Below, one piece after another: positions 9,201 through 17,496 of a stretch of DNA of 33,757 nt (position 1 is its first letter; each line of letters begins with the position of its first letter). The translations under genes and the position numbers were made by a program. The stretch lies in the NCBI GenBank assembly GCA_937930625.1, contig CALHBW010000282.1, positions 1 through 33,757 of the forward strand, written 5' to 3'. Source of the stretch: an uncultured Saprospiraceae bacterium. GTDB lineage: Bacteria > Bacteroidota > Bacteroidia > Chitinophagales > Saprospiraceae. A model generated the notes under the pieces. It searched no databases and was not told where the DNA came from. It saw nothing but the letters and a program-made list of their open reading frames with translations.

Positions 9201-11623
9201 CACCTTCTATGGAAAGCTATCAGGGCAAAGGTGCAGATTCTGATGCAGATGCCCCGAAACGGGAATTTGAGTTCTACAAAAAAATACAATATCCGGGTCG
9301 AAAAGATGCTCAAACAGTGGAAAAAGACTTCACGATTTGTCCGGCAAAGTTTAGAGTAATCAAAAAAGACCCTATTGCTATCTATCCCTGTGCCTGTTTT
9401 GATGAAAATGATGAAAGCTCACAGAAGGAGATAGATCGGCTTTGCGCCAATATTGCAAAGGAACAATACAAAATCCTTAAAATCTGCCTTGCCGGTGATA
9501 TTTGTACGATGATTGACGGGAAATATCATTACGTTATACGCGATAAAAACGATGGAACGATTTACCTGATTAGCTATGAAGGCTATCCGACTATAGAGGA
9601 AGCAACAGCGGCTTTTAATGAAAATTATCTGCAACTCATCGACCTGGCTTCTGATGTCGAAAATTATAATATAGATTCGAATACATGGACGGTCGGAATG
9701 CAGGGAAAAGTGACACCTTTAGCCTGTATTCCGGAGGATTTTGACTTGGATGTGCAGCAATTGGCAAATTGTTTTTGTACCTATCCTATTCGAATCAAAA
9801 AAGAAGAGGGCAAGCCTTGTTGCGATAATGATACAGCCTCCGTCTCCTATTATTTCCATTTGGTCAACCCCCATTTTCAACCAACAGATAATGATGATGA
9901 AGATTGCAAAGCCGACTGGCGAAGCACACAATGTTACGAGACACCGGAAGAAGCTATAAAGGATTTTAATCTTTTTCAGACTTTATTAAAAAACAAAGAA
10001 AACATCCGTCCTATTCCAGAGAAAAAATTCAACCGTTGTTTTGAAAAAGAGGAGGATTGTAATTGTAAAAACTACATCTCGGTCATTGAAGTATTGGTGG
10101 AAAGCTGTGAGACGTATCGCTCAGAAGAACTGGCTTGGCGAGCACTTAATGATTTTATCCAATGTGCTAATAATATAGAAAATTATATTCTGAACGATTC
10201 CAATGACTGTTACACGTTTCAAATATGGGATAATGGCGGCGGACAGACCAACCTGTTAGAGGAAGCATGTCAGGAATATCAATTTGGACAATCTGCTTCC
10301 CCTGAAGAAGGCGACTTGAAATTAGCTGAAAGCCCAACATGTTACGAATGTATTTCGGATATGCTGGACGCCATTCGCCGCCTCTTAGCCTGCATCAATC
10401 AGGAAGGTATGCACCTTGTGGAACACATTCTGCTACGACCTGTCAGAGATGACGGGCAAATAGAGAATTGTTGCCTCATCCAACCTACCGATGTGGATTG
10501 CTGCTGCAAATTAGAATATGAACTTGAAACAGAAGAAGCCTGTGCAGAGAACACACAAGAAACATCGCCTTACATTCCCGGTGCAGACACCTATTCTTTC
10601 TGGGCAACCGTCGTATTACCCGGCTGGACTTCTTCTTTTAGTACACACAATCAGCGCGACCTCTTTCAGGAATTATTGTATAAAAATACCCCCGCACATA
10701 TCGGCTTGAATATCGTTTGGATTAGTCCGCAGCAAATGTGTGAATTTGAGGGCAAGTATAGTCAGTGGCTACAAAGATTTACGTGCAATAGCAGTTCTGA
10801 TAATGACAATATACAATGTGAAATGGTGGATTGTCTGGCTCAACTTTCAGACTATACGCCAATGCCAAAAGAGGATCCCGAAAATACAGAAGAAGGGTGT
10901 CTTTGCAAAGGAGAAGAACAAATGGAGTTAGGTTTAAATAAAAATAAATTATTTGTAAATCATCAGTTTTATAATCAGAAAGATACGCTGAAACAAGAAG
11001 ATATGAGCACCATATTACGCAGTTCGGGCAATTCCAATTTTGCTTATCTGCCTGTCGAACTGGCAATGTCGGCAACAGCTTTGAAAAAAGCATCTGTTAA
11101 TACCATTTTGACGAATTTCAAAAAAAGCAAACAACCGAAAGCACCAAGAACGGAAGCCCTAAAAGAAAAGCCTGTTGCCAAAACAACTGCGCCGCCTCGC
11201 GTACTGCTGGAGCGTAGAAAAAAATACATCGCAAACTTGGCAAATATCGAAGATAAAGTGATGAGAGAAGACCGTGTCATGTACAGAGATGCGATGGCTT
11301 ATCTTAAATCCGGCAAGACTGATTTTGAGGCTTATGAGTATGTAGCAGACCGCATTTTCCAATACGGACAAAAGCCGGGGGGTGTGGAAACAGACCTGTT
11401 TTTCTATCTATTGTGTAATGCCACTTGGTGTTATCTCGATATCGCTTCTTGGTTAGACAAGCGCAATATTCAACACCCGGAAAAATGGCAGGAAATCGTC
11501 AATAAAATGAAAGCACAAAATGTCAATCGTCCCAAATTGCTCAAAGGCTGGAATGGTGGGGATATCAAAATTTCCTTACAATCTAAATCGGTGGGACGAT
11601 ATTACCGGATGATTAGGCAGTAA
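6257..11623 (+). CDS. Second giant baseplate wedge protein of an eCIS
   Basis: A 1,788-aa protein. Its N-terminus carries the conserved wedge motif (SGKIWTDHNTHDPGITMMEL, then CYALIDLGYRT, residues about 28-70). Further on are LKGYLMFYDQMLATYISQIG (about 490), EGMHLVEHILLRPV (about 1380) and YSFWATVVLPGW with NTPAHIGLNIVWI (about 1445-1490). These follow the pattern of the large gp7/Afp12-like baseplate proteins of Bacteroidota eCIS and related phage-like systems. Between about 610 and 1350 several segments of similar design recur, each a short strand (YYFHL, FFFVIK, KYHYVIR) followed by a helix with EEA or A-x-x-A pattern. This suggests degenerate repeats, possibly YegP-like. The protein is rich in cysteine, including CC and CCC runs. 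The C-terminal 150 residues are basic and look like a separate helical domain. It probably forms the baseplate wedge with the preceding protein. Confidence 0.8.
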   Translation: MEETKINNKVIQKNDSSFPEHFDFEWLRNKGLEHIGQLSGKIWTDHNTHDPGITMMELLCYALIDLGYRTKLPIEDLLAKKNDEIEDNFFTPAEILTCNPTTIMDYRKMLMDIDGVQNAWLEIEQDEYLVVDCNVLEGDHLSCKTINFNPEPDTEIDPDNSNILEENEFKLCLNGLYRVYIELENDDPYCLNGESQSEELQEQKDAILAEVKKRLSRYRNLCEDFTTIHTLCTEEIGLCAEIELTEAANPEEIYVEIMEKVNNFLTPQINYYTLEDFLNKGKTIEEAFEGRPYLTDFSKTDECDNTIIESRGFIDDEELKNIKRHTSIHLSDIYKLILEINGVASVKNLVLNGWIDDIQEPVESSNYNPTLGHEADEERCWTWELPLHEGYVPQLCFEYTCLKLIKGGFTYTISQDEIEQRLRSSILAGTAPLLNEENLNMPIPTGNYRPDLGEYYSIQNDLPNVYGVGEGGIPNSATDLRKAQALQLKGYLMFYDQMLATYISQIGNLRHLFSLKPDSQRSADDLHTYFPQLLDSVPQAEQLIQFYADTNSGLLDGTVLGLPVQTEPTNLQLEELKRQKDFECQREKYYFDKAIDRNIAISQLQREFRQGDINTTICEDESGFFFVIKTRFSAYLLMSRKHYCTYNEAKSAAESIAYLGTLPQAYQKAKKTIENIDNTYEEKYTFSIVYKNLDYLTIVQKMVEDESQYCERREEFLEHLLARFAENFNEYALLNYTLELDAKQRIERKGQLLCNYPTISRNRGKAYDYCQPSWDTDNRSGLENKIAALAGLSPIKQAICNFEVDCVENGGKIVQIKNPRGHVIMESDCTFESDEKVQQFLETFFSKCARDKANYKDINTKGKYSFFIECENCKVYYIRTFETTKQRDAVKQNICRSYTYEPEDEDIFVSKSKNGKPVEWKYYFLRRNEGEASIPVFQSIKSFNTKKKAINAYQKDAKKMPKADLKTEEDGTGKVYLSGRKTPSMESYQGKGADSDADAPKREFEFYKKIQYPGRKDAQTVEKDFTICPAKFRVIKKDPIAIYPCACFDENDESSQKEIDRLCANIAKEQYKILKICLAGDICTMIDGKYHYVIRDKNDGTIYLISYEGYPTIEEATAAFNENYLQLIDLASDVENYNIDSNTWTVGMQGKVTPLACIPEDFDLDVQQLANCFCTYPIRIKKEEGKPCCDNDTASVSYYFHLVNPHFQPTDNDDEDCKADWRSTQCYETPEEAIKDFNLFQTLLKNKENIRPIPEKKFNRCFEKEEDCNCKNYISVIEVLVESCETYRSEELAWRALNDFIQCANNIENYILNDSNDCYTFQIWDNGGGQTNLLEEACQEYQFGQSASPEEGDLKLAESPTCYECISDMLDAIRRLLACINQEGMHLVEHILLRPVRDDGQIENCCLIQPTDVDCCCKLEYELETEEACAENTQETSPYIPGADTYSFWATVVLPGWTSSFSTHNQRDLFQELLYKNTPAHIGLNIVWISPQQMCEFEGKYSQWLQRFTCNSSSDNDNIQCEMVDCLAQLSDYTPMPKEDPENTEEGCLCKGEEQMELGLNKNKLFVNHQFYNQKDTLKQEDMSTILRSSGNSNFAYLPVELAMSATALKKASVNTILTNFKKSKQPKAPRTEALKEKPVAKTTAPPRVLLERRKKYIANLANIEDKVMREDRVMYRDAMAYLKSGKTDFEAYEYVADRIFQYGQKPGGVETDLFFYLLCNATWCYLDIASWLDKRNIQHPEKWQEIVNKMKAQNVNRPKLLKGWNGGDIKISLQSKSVGRYYRMIRQ

Positions 11624-11636
11624 AATAACAGAAATA

Positions 11637-13439
11637 ATGACGCACCATTTCATCGCAAAACAAATCACTGAACTCAGCATTCGCAATGCAGAGGAGGCAT
11701 ACAAAGTCCAAAATGACTTTGCCAATGCCTTTCGCAGGGAAGCTGTGCCTATGCTGGAAAAACTGTTTGACAGGTTATTTGGCGATGATGAAGTCGTGCG
11801 TATTGAAAAACTGGAAATAGATTTGGGCAATATTTCCGCTAAGGACTTATCCGCCGGCAATTTTGTCGCTTTATTACAACAAAAACTCGAAGAAGCCCTG
11901 ACGGTGCATATTCATCAGTCCGAACAGCCCGTACAGCGTTTACCTATGCCTAAAAACCACTTTGAGCAATGGTTATATTTTCTCGAATATGGTAGTTTTT
12001 CTTGGGAAATGCCACAGCCAAAACAGCAACAATGGCTAAGGGATGTCTTGGATACTTTGGCAACTGAAGTTAGCGCAATTAACCAACTCACACAATTGCT
12101 TCGCAAAAACAACACTGCTTTTAAACGACTGATACTGCAACACGAAGCGGTATTTTTAAAAACAATAGCAGAATTGTTTACCGGACAAAAACAAGATGAG
12201 TTGAGTCCGTTTCTAAAAGAATGGCAGCAGATTCGTCGTACAATTCACAAAAAACAAAAAACAAAAAAAACCGCTCAAACCTTTCGAGAAACAGAGCAGA
12301 TATTCTGGACGACAATACTGGAAAAAGTTATTTTACAAAGAGAAAAAAAGACCTCCCAAACCTTATGTGCAGATTACATTTTAGCCAATATAACAACAGA
12401 ACTAATTTCTGAAAGACCTTTGATTATCCAACAAATAAACAAAGCATTCCCACTAACAACAGCATTATTAAAACAAAAAAATATTAGCGAATATATTGCT
12501 GAAAATCAGCTAAATGACTATACAACATCTTCTAACCTTTCAGAGGAAGAAAAACAATCGCACACAAAAAAAGAAGCGCAAAACAACAACCAACCAACTG
12601 AAAAATCAACAATTACAAGCTCTGGAAATGATAAACTCACAAAACAGACAAGGGATGAAATAAGCGAAGAAAAATCAGCACAACAAATTGAAAAAGAAAA
12701 AAATACATCAATACCTCAATCTTCTAATCTTTCAGAGAAAGAAAAACAATCCTTCACAAAAAACGAAGCACAAAACAACAATCAACCAACTGAAAAATCG
12801 GCAATTACAAGTACTGAAAATAATAAGCACACAAAACCCCAATTCGCCGACCCGAACAGCCGGGACGACAACACGACAACGCATCAACACCCAAATAACT
12901 CAACAACTCAAAAACCACAGTTCACAACTCAACAACCTGATAATCACTACATCCCTAACGCTGGCATCGTCATGCTCCATCCGTTTTTAGGACACCTATT
13001 CAAAAAACTGAAATTGACCAAAGGCGGAGCGTTCAAAAATACAAAGTCCACGCAAAAAGCCATCCTGCTACTACATTATCTAACAACGCAGGAAATCAAA
13101 ACGCCGGAATACCAACTAACTTTACCCAAATTCTTATGCGGCGTACCACTAAACACCCCAATTGACCACTATACTAAACTTACAAAAAAAGAAAAAGAGG
13201 AAGCCGAAAATCTATTGCAGGCAGCCATAGAACATTGGGGCGCATTAGGCAAAGTCTCCAATGCCAGTTTACGCGAAGGCTTCCTCAAGCGCGAAGGCAA
13301 GCTGGAAAAAACCTCCGGTGGTTGGCAGTTGCAAATAGAAAAACAAACGATAGATATTCTCTTAGACCAATTACCCTGGAATCTAAGCATTGTAAAACTA
13401 CCCCAAATGGAAGATATTTTAAAAGTAGATTGGCGATAA
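11637..13439 (+). CDS. eCIS tape-measure protein (CIS_TMP family)
   Basis: A 600-aa protein. The N-terminal 90 residues (IRNAEEAYKVQNDFANAFRR, then FGDDEVVRIEKLEIDLGNIS) and the C-terminal 170 residues (NAGIVMLHPFLGHLFKKLKL, QKAILLLHYLTT, NLLQAAIEHWGALG, GGWQLQIEKQTIDILLDQLPW) match the contractile injection system tape-measure family (Afp14-like), thought to set tube length. The two conserved ends are joined by a low-complexity linker (residues about 295-430) rich in N, Q, T, S, E and K, containing a 93-bp duplication. The ATG at 11637 comes 13 bases after the preceding stop. Linker length is where such genes would be expected to vary between strains. The position between baseplate genes and cargo genes is typical for eCIS. 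Confidence 0.8.
   Translation: MTHHFIAKQITELSIRNAEEAYKVQNDFANAFRREAVPMLEKLFDRLFGDDEVVRIEKLEIDLGNISAKDLSAGNFVALLQQKLEEALTVHIHQSEQPVQRLPMPKNHFEQWLYFLEYGSFSWEMPQPKQQQWLRDVLDTLATEVSAINQLTQLLRKNNTAFKRLILQHEAVFLKTIAELFTGQKQDELSPFLKEWQQIRRTIHKKQKTKKTAQTFRETEQIFWTTILEKVILQREKKTSQTLCADYILANITTELISERPLIIQQINKAFPLTTALLKQKNISEYIAENQLNDYTTSSNLSEEEKQSHTKKEAQNNNQPTEKSTITSSGNDKLTKQTRDEISEEKSAQQIEKEKNTSIPQSSNLSEKEKQSFTKNEAQNNNQPTEKSAITSTENNKHTKPQFADPNSRDDNTTTHQHPNNSTTQKPQFTTQQPDNHYIPNAGIVMLHPFLGHLFKKLKLTKGGAFKNTKSTQKAILLLHYLTTQEIKTPEYQLTLPKFLCGVPLNTPIDHYTKLTKKEKEEAENLLQAAIEHWGALGKVSNASLREGFLKREGKLEKTSGGWQLQIEKQTIDILLDQLPWNLSIVKLPQMEDILKVDWR
12528..12812 (+). repeat. In-frame 93-bp duplication inside tape-measure gene
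   Basis: Two copies of a 93-bp unit, 12528-12620 and 12720-12812, start 192 bases apart (exactly 64 codons). Both encode SSNLSE-x-EKQS-x-TK-x-EAQNNNQPTEKS-x-ITS. Substitutions are few, some of them silent. They lie in the low-complexity linker between the conserved ends of the tape-measure protein, so expansion or loss would change protein length without breaking frame. Confidence 0.85.
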
Positions 13440-13451
13440 AAACTTTGGGTC

Positions 13452-13560
13452 TATGGTCAATAGTCCATTGTCCATAGCTGTTTTGAAAATTGAAAATTAT
13501 TTCATTTTGCTCTGCAAAATGTGTGATGTCCATCGACTACCGACCATGGACTATCGACTG
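13452..13560. repeat. Intergenic inverted repeat with central hairpin
   Basis: The 128-bp gap before the first cargo gene has two arms of TAGTCCATNGTC type. The left arm is at 13452-13477 (ATGGTCAATAGTCCATTGTC) and the right at 13528-13560 (CGACCATGGACTATCGACTG), with imperfect complementarity. Between them is a perfect 8-bp stem with a 3-base loop, CATTTTGC-TCT-GCAAAATG, at 13503-13521. No poly-T follows. It could reduce read-through between structural and cargo genes or be a mobile palindrome; the sequence does not decide. Confidence 0.5.
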
Positions 13561-13567
13561 ATAAAAT

Positions 13568-16500
13568 ATGAAAGCAACAGAAAATAAATCATCCACCACT
13601 ACCTTGCAGAGAAAGCAAGAGCAGACACCTTTCTTTAAAAAAGAAGGGCAGGATGGCTTTTTTTCTACTTCAACCGAAAAACCTGCCCCTTTCTTCAAAC
13701 CAATATCCCCCTTTGGAGGGGGTGCAGGGGGAGGAATTCAACCCAAGCTCAAAATCGGACAACCCAATGACAAATACGAAAAAGAAGCCGATTCGGTAGC
13801 CGATACCGTCGTCCAACGCCTATCCGAAAATCGCTCGAACACAAATATGTCCCCCTCTGGAGGGGGCGCAGGGGGAGGAATATCTGCTAAAAGGGCTACC
13901 AATCAAATTGTCCAGCGAAACACCCCCGACAACGAAGAACAACTCCAAAAGCAAGAAGACAAAGAAGAAATTTCCCTCAAAGAAGAAAGCATCCAACGCA
14001 AACCCATTTTCGAGAGCAACGATGACTTATCCAACTTTGGTGGGCAGACAGGGGGTGGACTTCAAACTAAATCAGAAACACCAAACACCACTACACCCGC
14101 TCTCGAAACCCAACTAAATAATTCAAAAGGTAAAGGCTCCTCTCTGCCCGAAAATACCCGTAACGACATGGAATCTGCTATTGGCGCAGATTTCGGCGGT
14201 GTAAATGTTCATACCGACAATAATGCGGTACAAATGAATCAGGACCTCGGCGCAAAAGCCTTCACGCATGGCTCGGATATTTATTTCAATCAAGGACAAT
14301 ATGATACCAATTCTTCCGGCGGACAACACCTACTGGCGCATGAGTTGACACATACGGTGCAGCAGGGGGCAGCAAACACCGTTCAACAAAAAACAGAAGC
14401 CTCGCAAATACAACCACGTATTCAAAGAAGCTGGCTCGGAGATGGTATTGAGTGGATAAAAGGTAAAATAGCCAGCGGACTCAACTGGGCTGCCGAGCGT
14501 ACTATTCCCGGCTATACCTTACTCAATGTTGTTTTGGGTAAAAATCTGATTACTGATAAACCTGTTGCCCGTACAGGTGTTAATCTCATAGAAGGTTTTA
14601 TGGATTTGCTGCCTATTGTCGGCAAAATATTATTCAACGAACTCAAAGAAACAGAATCCCTGAATGAAGCGGGCGCATGGGTAGAGCAAAAAATGACCGA
14701 ATTTGGAATTGACTTCAATGACATATCCAGACGCCTGACTGCCATGTGGGAAGAAATGTCTATCTGGAATGGCGTTGATGGCAATAAACAAATATTTAAA
14801 AAGTATTTTGGTCGCGACATCGGTAGAATATTGGCTTTCAAGAACGTCGTTCAGCAAAAAGTCAAAGAGCTTAGATTTGAAGCAGCCTTCCGCTTGGTTG
14901 GCGCACATGATTTGATTGCATCCTTAAAAAAAGCACCGGCGGCACTCAAAAGAGCTATTGACGACCCCAAAGCTGTGCTAAAATCCTTTATGGGGGCATT
15001 GAAAAACGGCTTTACCAATTTCAAAGTCAATTTTGTTGGTCATTTCAAAAGTGCATTATTAGGTTGGTTATTTGGTAAAGCGGCAGAAATGGGCGTACAG
15101 ATGCCCAAGCAATTCAATGTAGCAGGATTATTTGGCTTTGTAGCACAACTGTTGGGCGTTACGTATCAGCAAATTCGCGCAATGGTGGTCAAACGGCTTG
15201 GTCCAAAAGGCGAAAAAGTCATATCTTACATGGAAACTGCGGTCAGCTTTGTAGCCGACCTGATAACAAGAGGACCAATTGCCCTTTGGGAAAAAGTAAA
15301 AGAAGCCCTAGCCAACTTCAAAACAATGCTTTTTTCCAAAATTGCAACATTGGTCTCCACGGAAATCATCAAATCTGCCGTCACCAAATTGGTGTCCATG
15401 CTCAATCCGGCAGGAGCTATCGTACAACTGGTGCTGACCGTTTACCGTGTCGTCAAGTTCTTTATAGATTGGTGGAATAAGATTAAAGATATTGCTACTA
15501 AAGTTATCGGTTCTATCACCAAAGTCGCTTTAGGGCAGTTTGCCGGAGCCTCGGCTTTTATTGAAAATGCTTTTGCCAAAGGCATACAAATCGCTATTGG
15601 GTTTTTGGCGAGTATTTTTGGCTTGGGCGGTATCGCCGCTAAAGTTAAAAATCTGATTAAGGCAATCGCGACACCTGTGCAGACGGCTGTGGGTAAGGTG
15701 ATTGATTGGATTGTTCAAAAAGGAAGGGCTTTGTTCAATAAGATATTGGGAAAAAAGGAAAAGGAGCAACCTGATTATAGTGATCCGGTAAAGCAGGAGA
15801 AAGTATCAGCTGGCTTGGCTGCTATTGATAATGAAGAAGAAAAATACATTGTTGATGGTAAAATCACTAGAGAAAATGCTGAAAAAGTAGTAAAGACTGT
15901 AAAGCAAGAACATACAGTATTCACAGTATTAAAAGTAATAGATGGTGGAGACACATGGAACTATGATTATGCTGCTAGTCCTGGAAAAGAAGTAGAGGGG
16001 CCTGGAAAAGGAGAAGAAACAAATGAGGTTTTGGCCCTGTATAGGGGAATACACTATTTTGCTTTATATGATGATGAAGCAGAAAAAGAGAGAGTGATTA
16101 ATAATATTGTTGCAGAACAAGATTTTTCAGATGCAGTATACGATATACTAGGGAAGGATAGGTATGATGAAGATGTAACTTATGAAGAAAAGTTATCGGC
16201 GGCAAGGATTATAGTTATGGAACTAATGAATAAAAAGGAAAGTATAAATGTGAAAACATGGTGGGGAAAGAAAAAAACAGTCTCGTCACATTTTTATGTG
16301 CTTTTACAGAGGTATGTAAATACTAGGGCAGCCTTTATAGAGGAAATAAACGAAGAACGGAGAAAGGATTCATACAAAGGACTTTCATTTTCTTCCATTC
16401 CATTTATTTCTACCACAAAAACTGCAAAAAGAGCTGCAAAATATGCACTAAATAAGGTGGCTCCTAAAGAAGATCAAATTGAAAAATATAAAGATTTTGA

Positions 16501-16786
16501 TTCAACCACATTGGTCGGAAAACTTTTTGTTTATTTACTTAAGGTAAGTGATTTGGAAACATTAAAAGCAGAAGATATTATTGCAAAAGGCAAAGAAGAG
16601 AAATTTTTTCCTCATGTTAGGTACTCTACTGCTGACAAAGAAATTACTTTTCCTGGTTATATACCCCGAGAAAATAGAGTTGCAAGTATTAATGCAGAAG
16701 CAGGAGATAATGCTGACCAATTAGCATCTGAAGGAGAAAAAGCTGCGAAAAATAGTACTACTGACAAAATAATACCATGGGGGTAA
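13568..16786 (+). CDS. DUF4157 eCIS cargo with predicted ADP-ribosyltransferase tip
   Basis: A 1,072-aa modular effector. Residues 1-190 are a disordered leader with PFF motifs, an IGQPNDKYEKEADSVADTVV segment and Gly-rich inserts. Residues about 195-275 are the DUF4157 (eCIS core) domain with GADFGGVNVHTD, AFTHGSDIYF and a zincin-type HELTH at 258-262. Residues about 290-735 are long amphipathic helices ending GLGGIAAKVKNLIKAI and VIDWIVQKG, a pattern seen in many DUF4157 cargo proteins and perhaps used in packaging or delivery. Residues about 740-1072 look like an R-S-E class ADP-ribosyltransferase: LYRG with Arg826, SFSSIPFISTT with Ser948, and DKEITFPGYI with candidate catalytic Glu1025. 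The gaps between these residues are longer than in classical toxins, so the fold is a prediction. Base composition becomes clearly more AT-rich from about 15,780, at the toxin boundary. The stop overlaps the next gene by 10 bases. Confidence 0.8.
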   Translation: MKATENKSSTTTLQRKQEQTPFFKKEGQDGFFSTSTEKPAPFFKPISPFGGGAGGGIQPKLKIGQPNDKYEKEADSVADTVVQRLSENRSNTNMSPSGGGAGGGISAKRATNQIVQRNTPDNEEQLQKQEDKEEISLKEESIQRKPIFESNDDLSNFGGQTGGGLQTKSETPNTTTPALETQLNNSKGKGSSLPENTRNDMESAIGADFGGVNVHTDNNAVQMNQDLGAKAFTHGSDIYFNQGQYDTNSSGGQHLLAHELTHTVQQGAANTVQQKTEASQIQPRIQRSWLGDGIEWIKGKIASGLNWAAERTIPGYTLLNVVLGKNLITDKPVARTGVNLIEGFMDLLPIVGKILFNELKETESLNEAGAWVEQKMTEFGIDFNDISRRLTAMWEEMSIWNGVDGNKQIFKKYFGRDIGRILAFKNVVQQKVKELRFEAAFRLVGAHDLIASLKKAPAALKRAIDDPKAVLKSFMGALKNGFTNFKVNFVGHFKSALLGWLFGKAAEMGVQMPKQFNVAGLFGFVAQLLGVTYQQIRAMVVKRLGPKGEKVISYMETAVSFVADLITRGPIALWEKVKEALANFKTMLFSKIATLVSTEIIKSAVTKLVSMLNPAGAIVQLVLTVYRVVKFFIDWWNKIKDIATKVIGSITKVALGQFAGASAFIENAFAKGIQIAIGFLASIFGLGGIAAKVKNLIKAIATPVQTAVGKVIDWIVQKGRALFNKILGKKEKEQPDYSDPVKQEKVSAGLAAIDNEEEKYIVDGKITRENAEKVVKTVKQEHTVFTVLKVIDGGDTWNYDYAASPGKEVEGPGKGEETNEVLALYRGIHYFALYDDEAEKERVINNIVAEQDFSDAVYDILGKDRYDEDVTYEEKLSAARIIVMELMNKKESINVKTWWGKKKTVSSHFYVLLQRYVNTRAAFIEEINEERRKDSYKGLSFSSIPFISTTKTAKRAAKYALNKVAPKEDQIEKYKDFDSTTLVGKLFVYLLKVSDLETLKAEDIIAKGKEEKFFPHVRYSTADKEITFPGYIPRENRVASINAEAGDNADQLASEGEKAAKNSTTDKIIPWG
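13706..13881 (+). repeat. Two G/C-rich palindromic repeats inside coding sequence
   Basis: Copies at 13706-13737 and 13850-13881 agree at 30 of 32 bases. Each begins TCCCCCTYTGGAGGGGG (a near-perfect palindrome; CCCCCTC-TG-GAGGGGG in the second copy) and ends CAGGGGGAGGAAT. Both are read in the same frame and give SP-x-GGGAGGGI. A third, degenerate version near 14032-14064 gives NFGGQTGGGLQ. The motif has the look of an intergenic repeat that has entered an open reading frame in the disordered leader of the cargo protein. Confidence 0.8.
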
Positions 16787-17496
16787 TTAAAGAAATAAAT
16801 TTTTTGAAAGAAAAAATAATTCATCAATATCGACTATTAAAATGGGATGAGGTTGACGAAAGGGTTTTAAAAACTAGTGTGTATGATTCTTTTTTTATTG
16901 AGTTTTTTGATGAGGAAATGGCATCCATATTCGAACGAAATAATACCAGATATCTCGTCGAATTTTTAGAACAATTTAGTTCTTTTAATTATGCCTATGG
17001 ACAAAGTATTTCAGTTTGTAGAGAATGGTTTGAATTAGTAGCACTGGCAGCAAATATAACAGGAGATAATCTAAGAACTTGTCAGTATGCTGCTATTAGC
17101 GGCAGGTGGGATATTTTAGAAAATGTTGATAAACAAATAAAGGAATTTAATTCCTATGAAGATATGCTTTTTATTTATATCGTTGATAGTGATGGAGCTA
17201 ATGACTACTCTAACTTACTTATACGTCGTATAAATCATTTGTGGAATGACTTGTATAAAGTTATAGAGGAAGGAAATATCTTGAAAATCCAAAATGTATT
17301 AATGGAAATAGTTGAGGATATTCATATTGATTTTGATATTGATTACAAATTTGCACCCGGAGAATTTCCCGTTTTTGTTCCCTCATTAGTTGCCATAATT
17401 AGAGTACTCATTTACCAAAATAAAATATCGCCTGTTTTTTATAAAAAGGATTGGTTAAACAAGTCTCTAAATCTGGAATTGGCAGTTGTAACGTAA
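16777..17496 (+). CDS. Unrecognised 239-aa protein, candidate immunity to ART-like cargo
   Basis: I do not recognise a family. The protein is acidic, mostly helical, has no signal peptide or membrane segment, and is expected to be cytoplasmic. Tryptophan and aromatic residues are frequent (RLLKWDEVDERV, SVCREWFELVALAANITGD, NDLYKVIEEGN). Its ATG lies inside the last codons of the preceding cargo gene (10-base overlap, different frame), so the two are translationally coupled. It shares the AT-rich composition of the toxin tip (19 of 60 G+C in the row at 16921) and not that of the structural genes, suggesting they arrived as one unit. In polymorphic toxin loci a small gene in this place normally encodes the immunity protein. 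That role is inferred from position only; a chaperone or adaptor is the main alternative. Confidence 0.6.
   Translation: MGVIKEINFLKEKIIHQYRLLKWDEVDERVLKTSVYDSFFIEFFDEEMASIFERNNTRYLVEFLEQFSSFNYAYGQSISVCREWFELVALAANITGDNLRTCQYAAISGRWDILENVDKQIKEFNSYEDMLFIYIVDSDGANDYSNLLIRRINHLWNDLYKVIEEGNILKIQNVLMEIVEDIHIDFDIDYKFAPGEFPVFVPSLVAIIRVLIYQNKISPVFYKKDWLNKSLNLELAVVT

Noticed and set aside
12688..12990. A 100-codon plus-strand frame within the tape-measure gene
   Set aside because: It is a frame-shifted reading of the A-rich low-complexity linker, with Lys/Gln/Thr runs and no independent signal.
14339..14353. HELTH in the DUF4157 domain as the toxic protease activity of the cargo
   Set aside because: The motif is part of the shared cargo domain in both proteins, including 18631-18645, so it more likely serves processing or packaging than the specific toxic action. 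Activity cannot be judged from the motif alone.
16777..17496. The 239-aa protein as the eCIS terminator/cap protein (Afp16-like)
   Set aside because: It shows no resemblance I can support, has the low-GC character of the toxin tip, and overlaps the cargo gene. The partner or immunity reading fits better.
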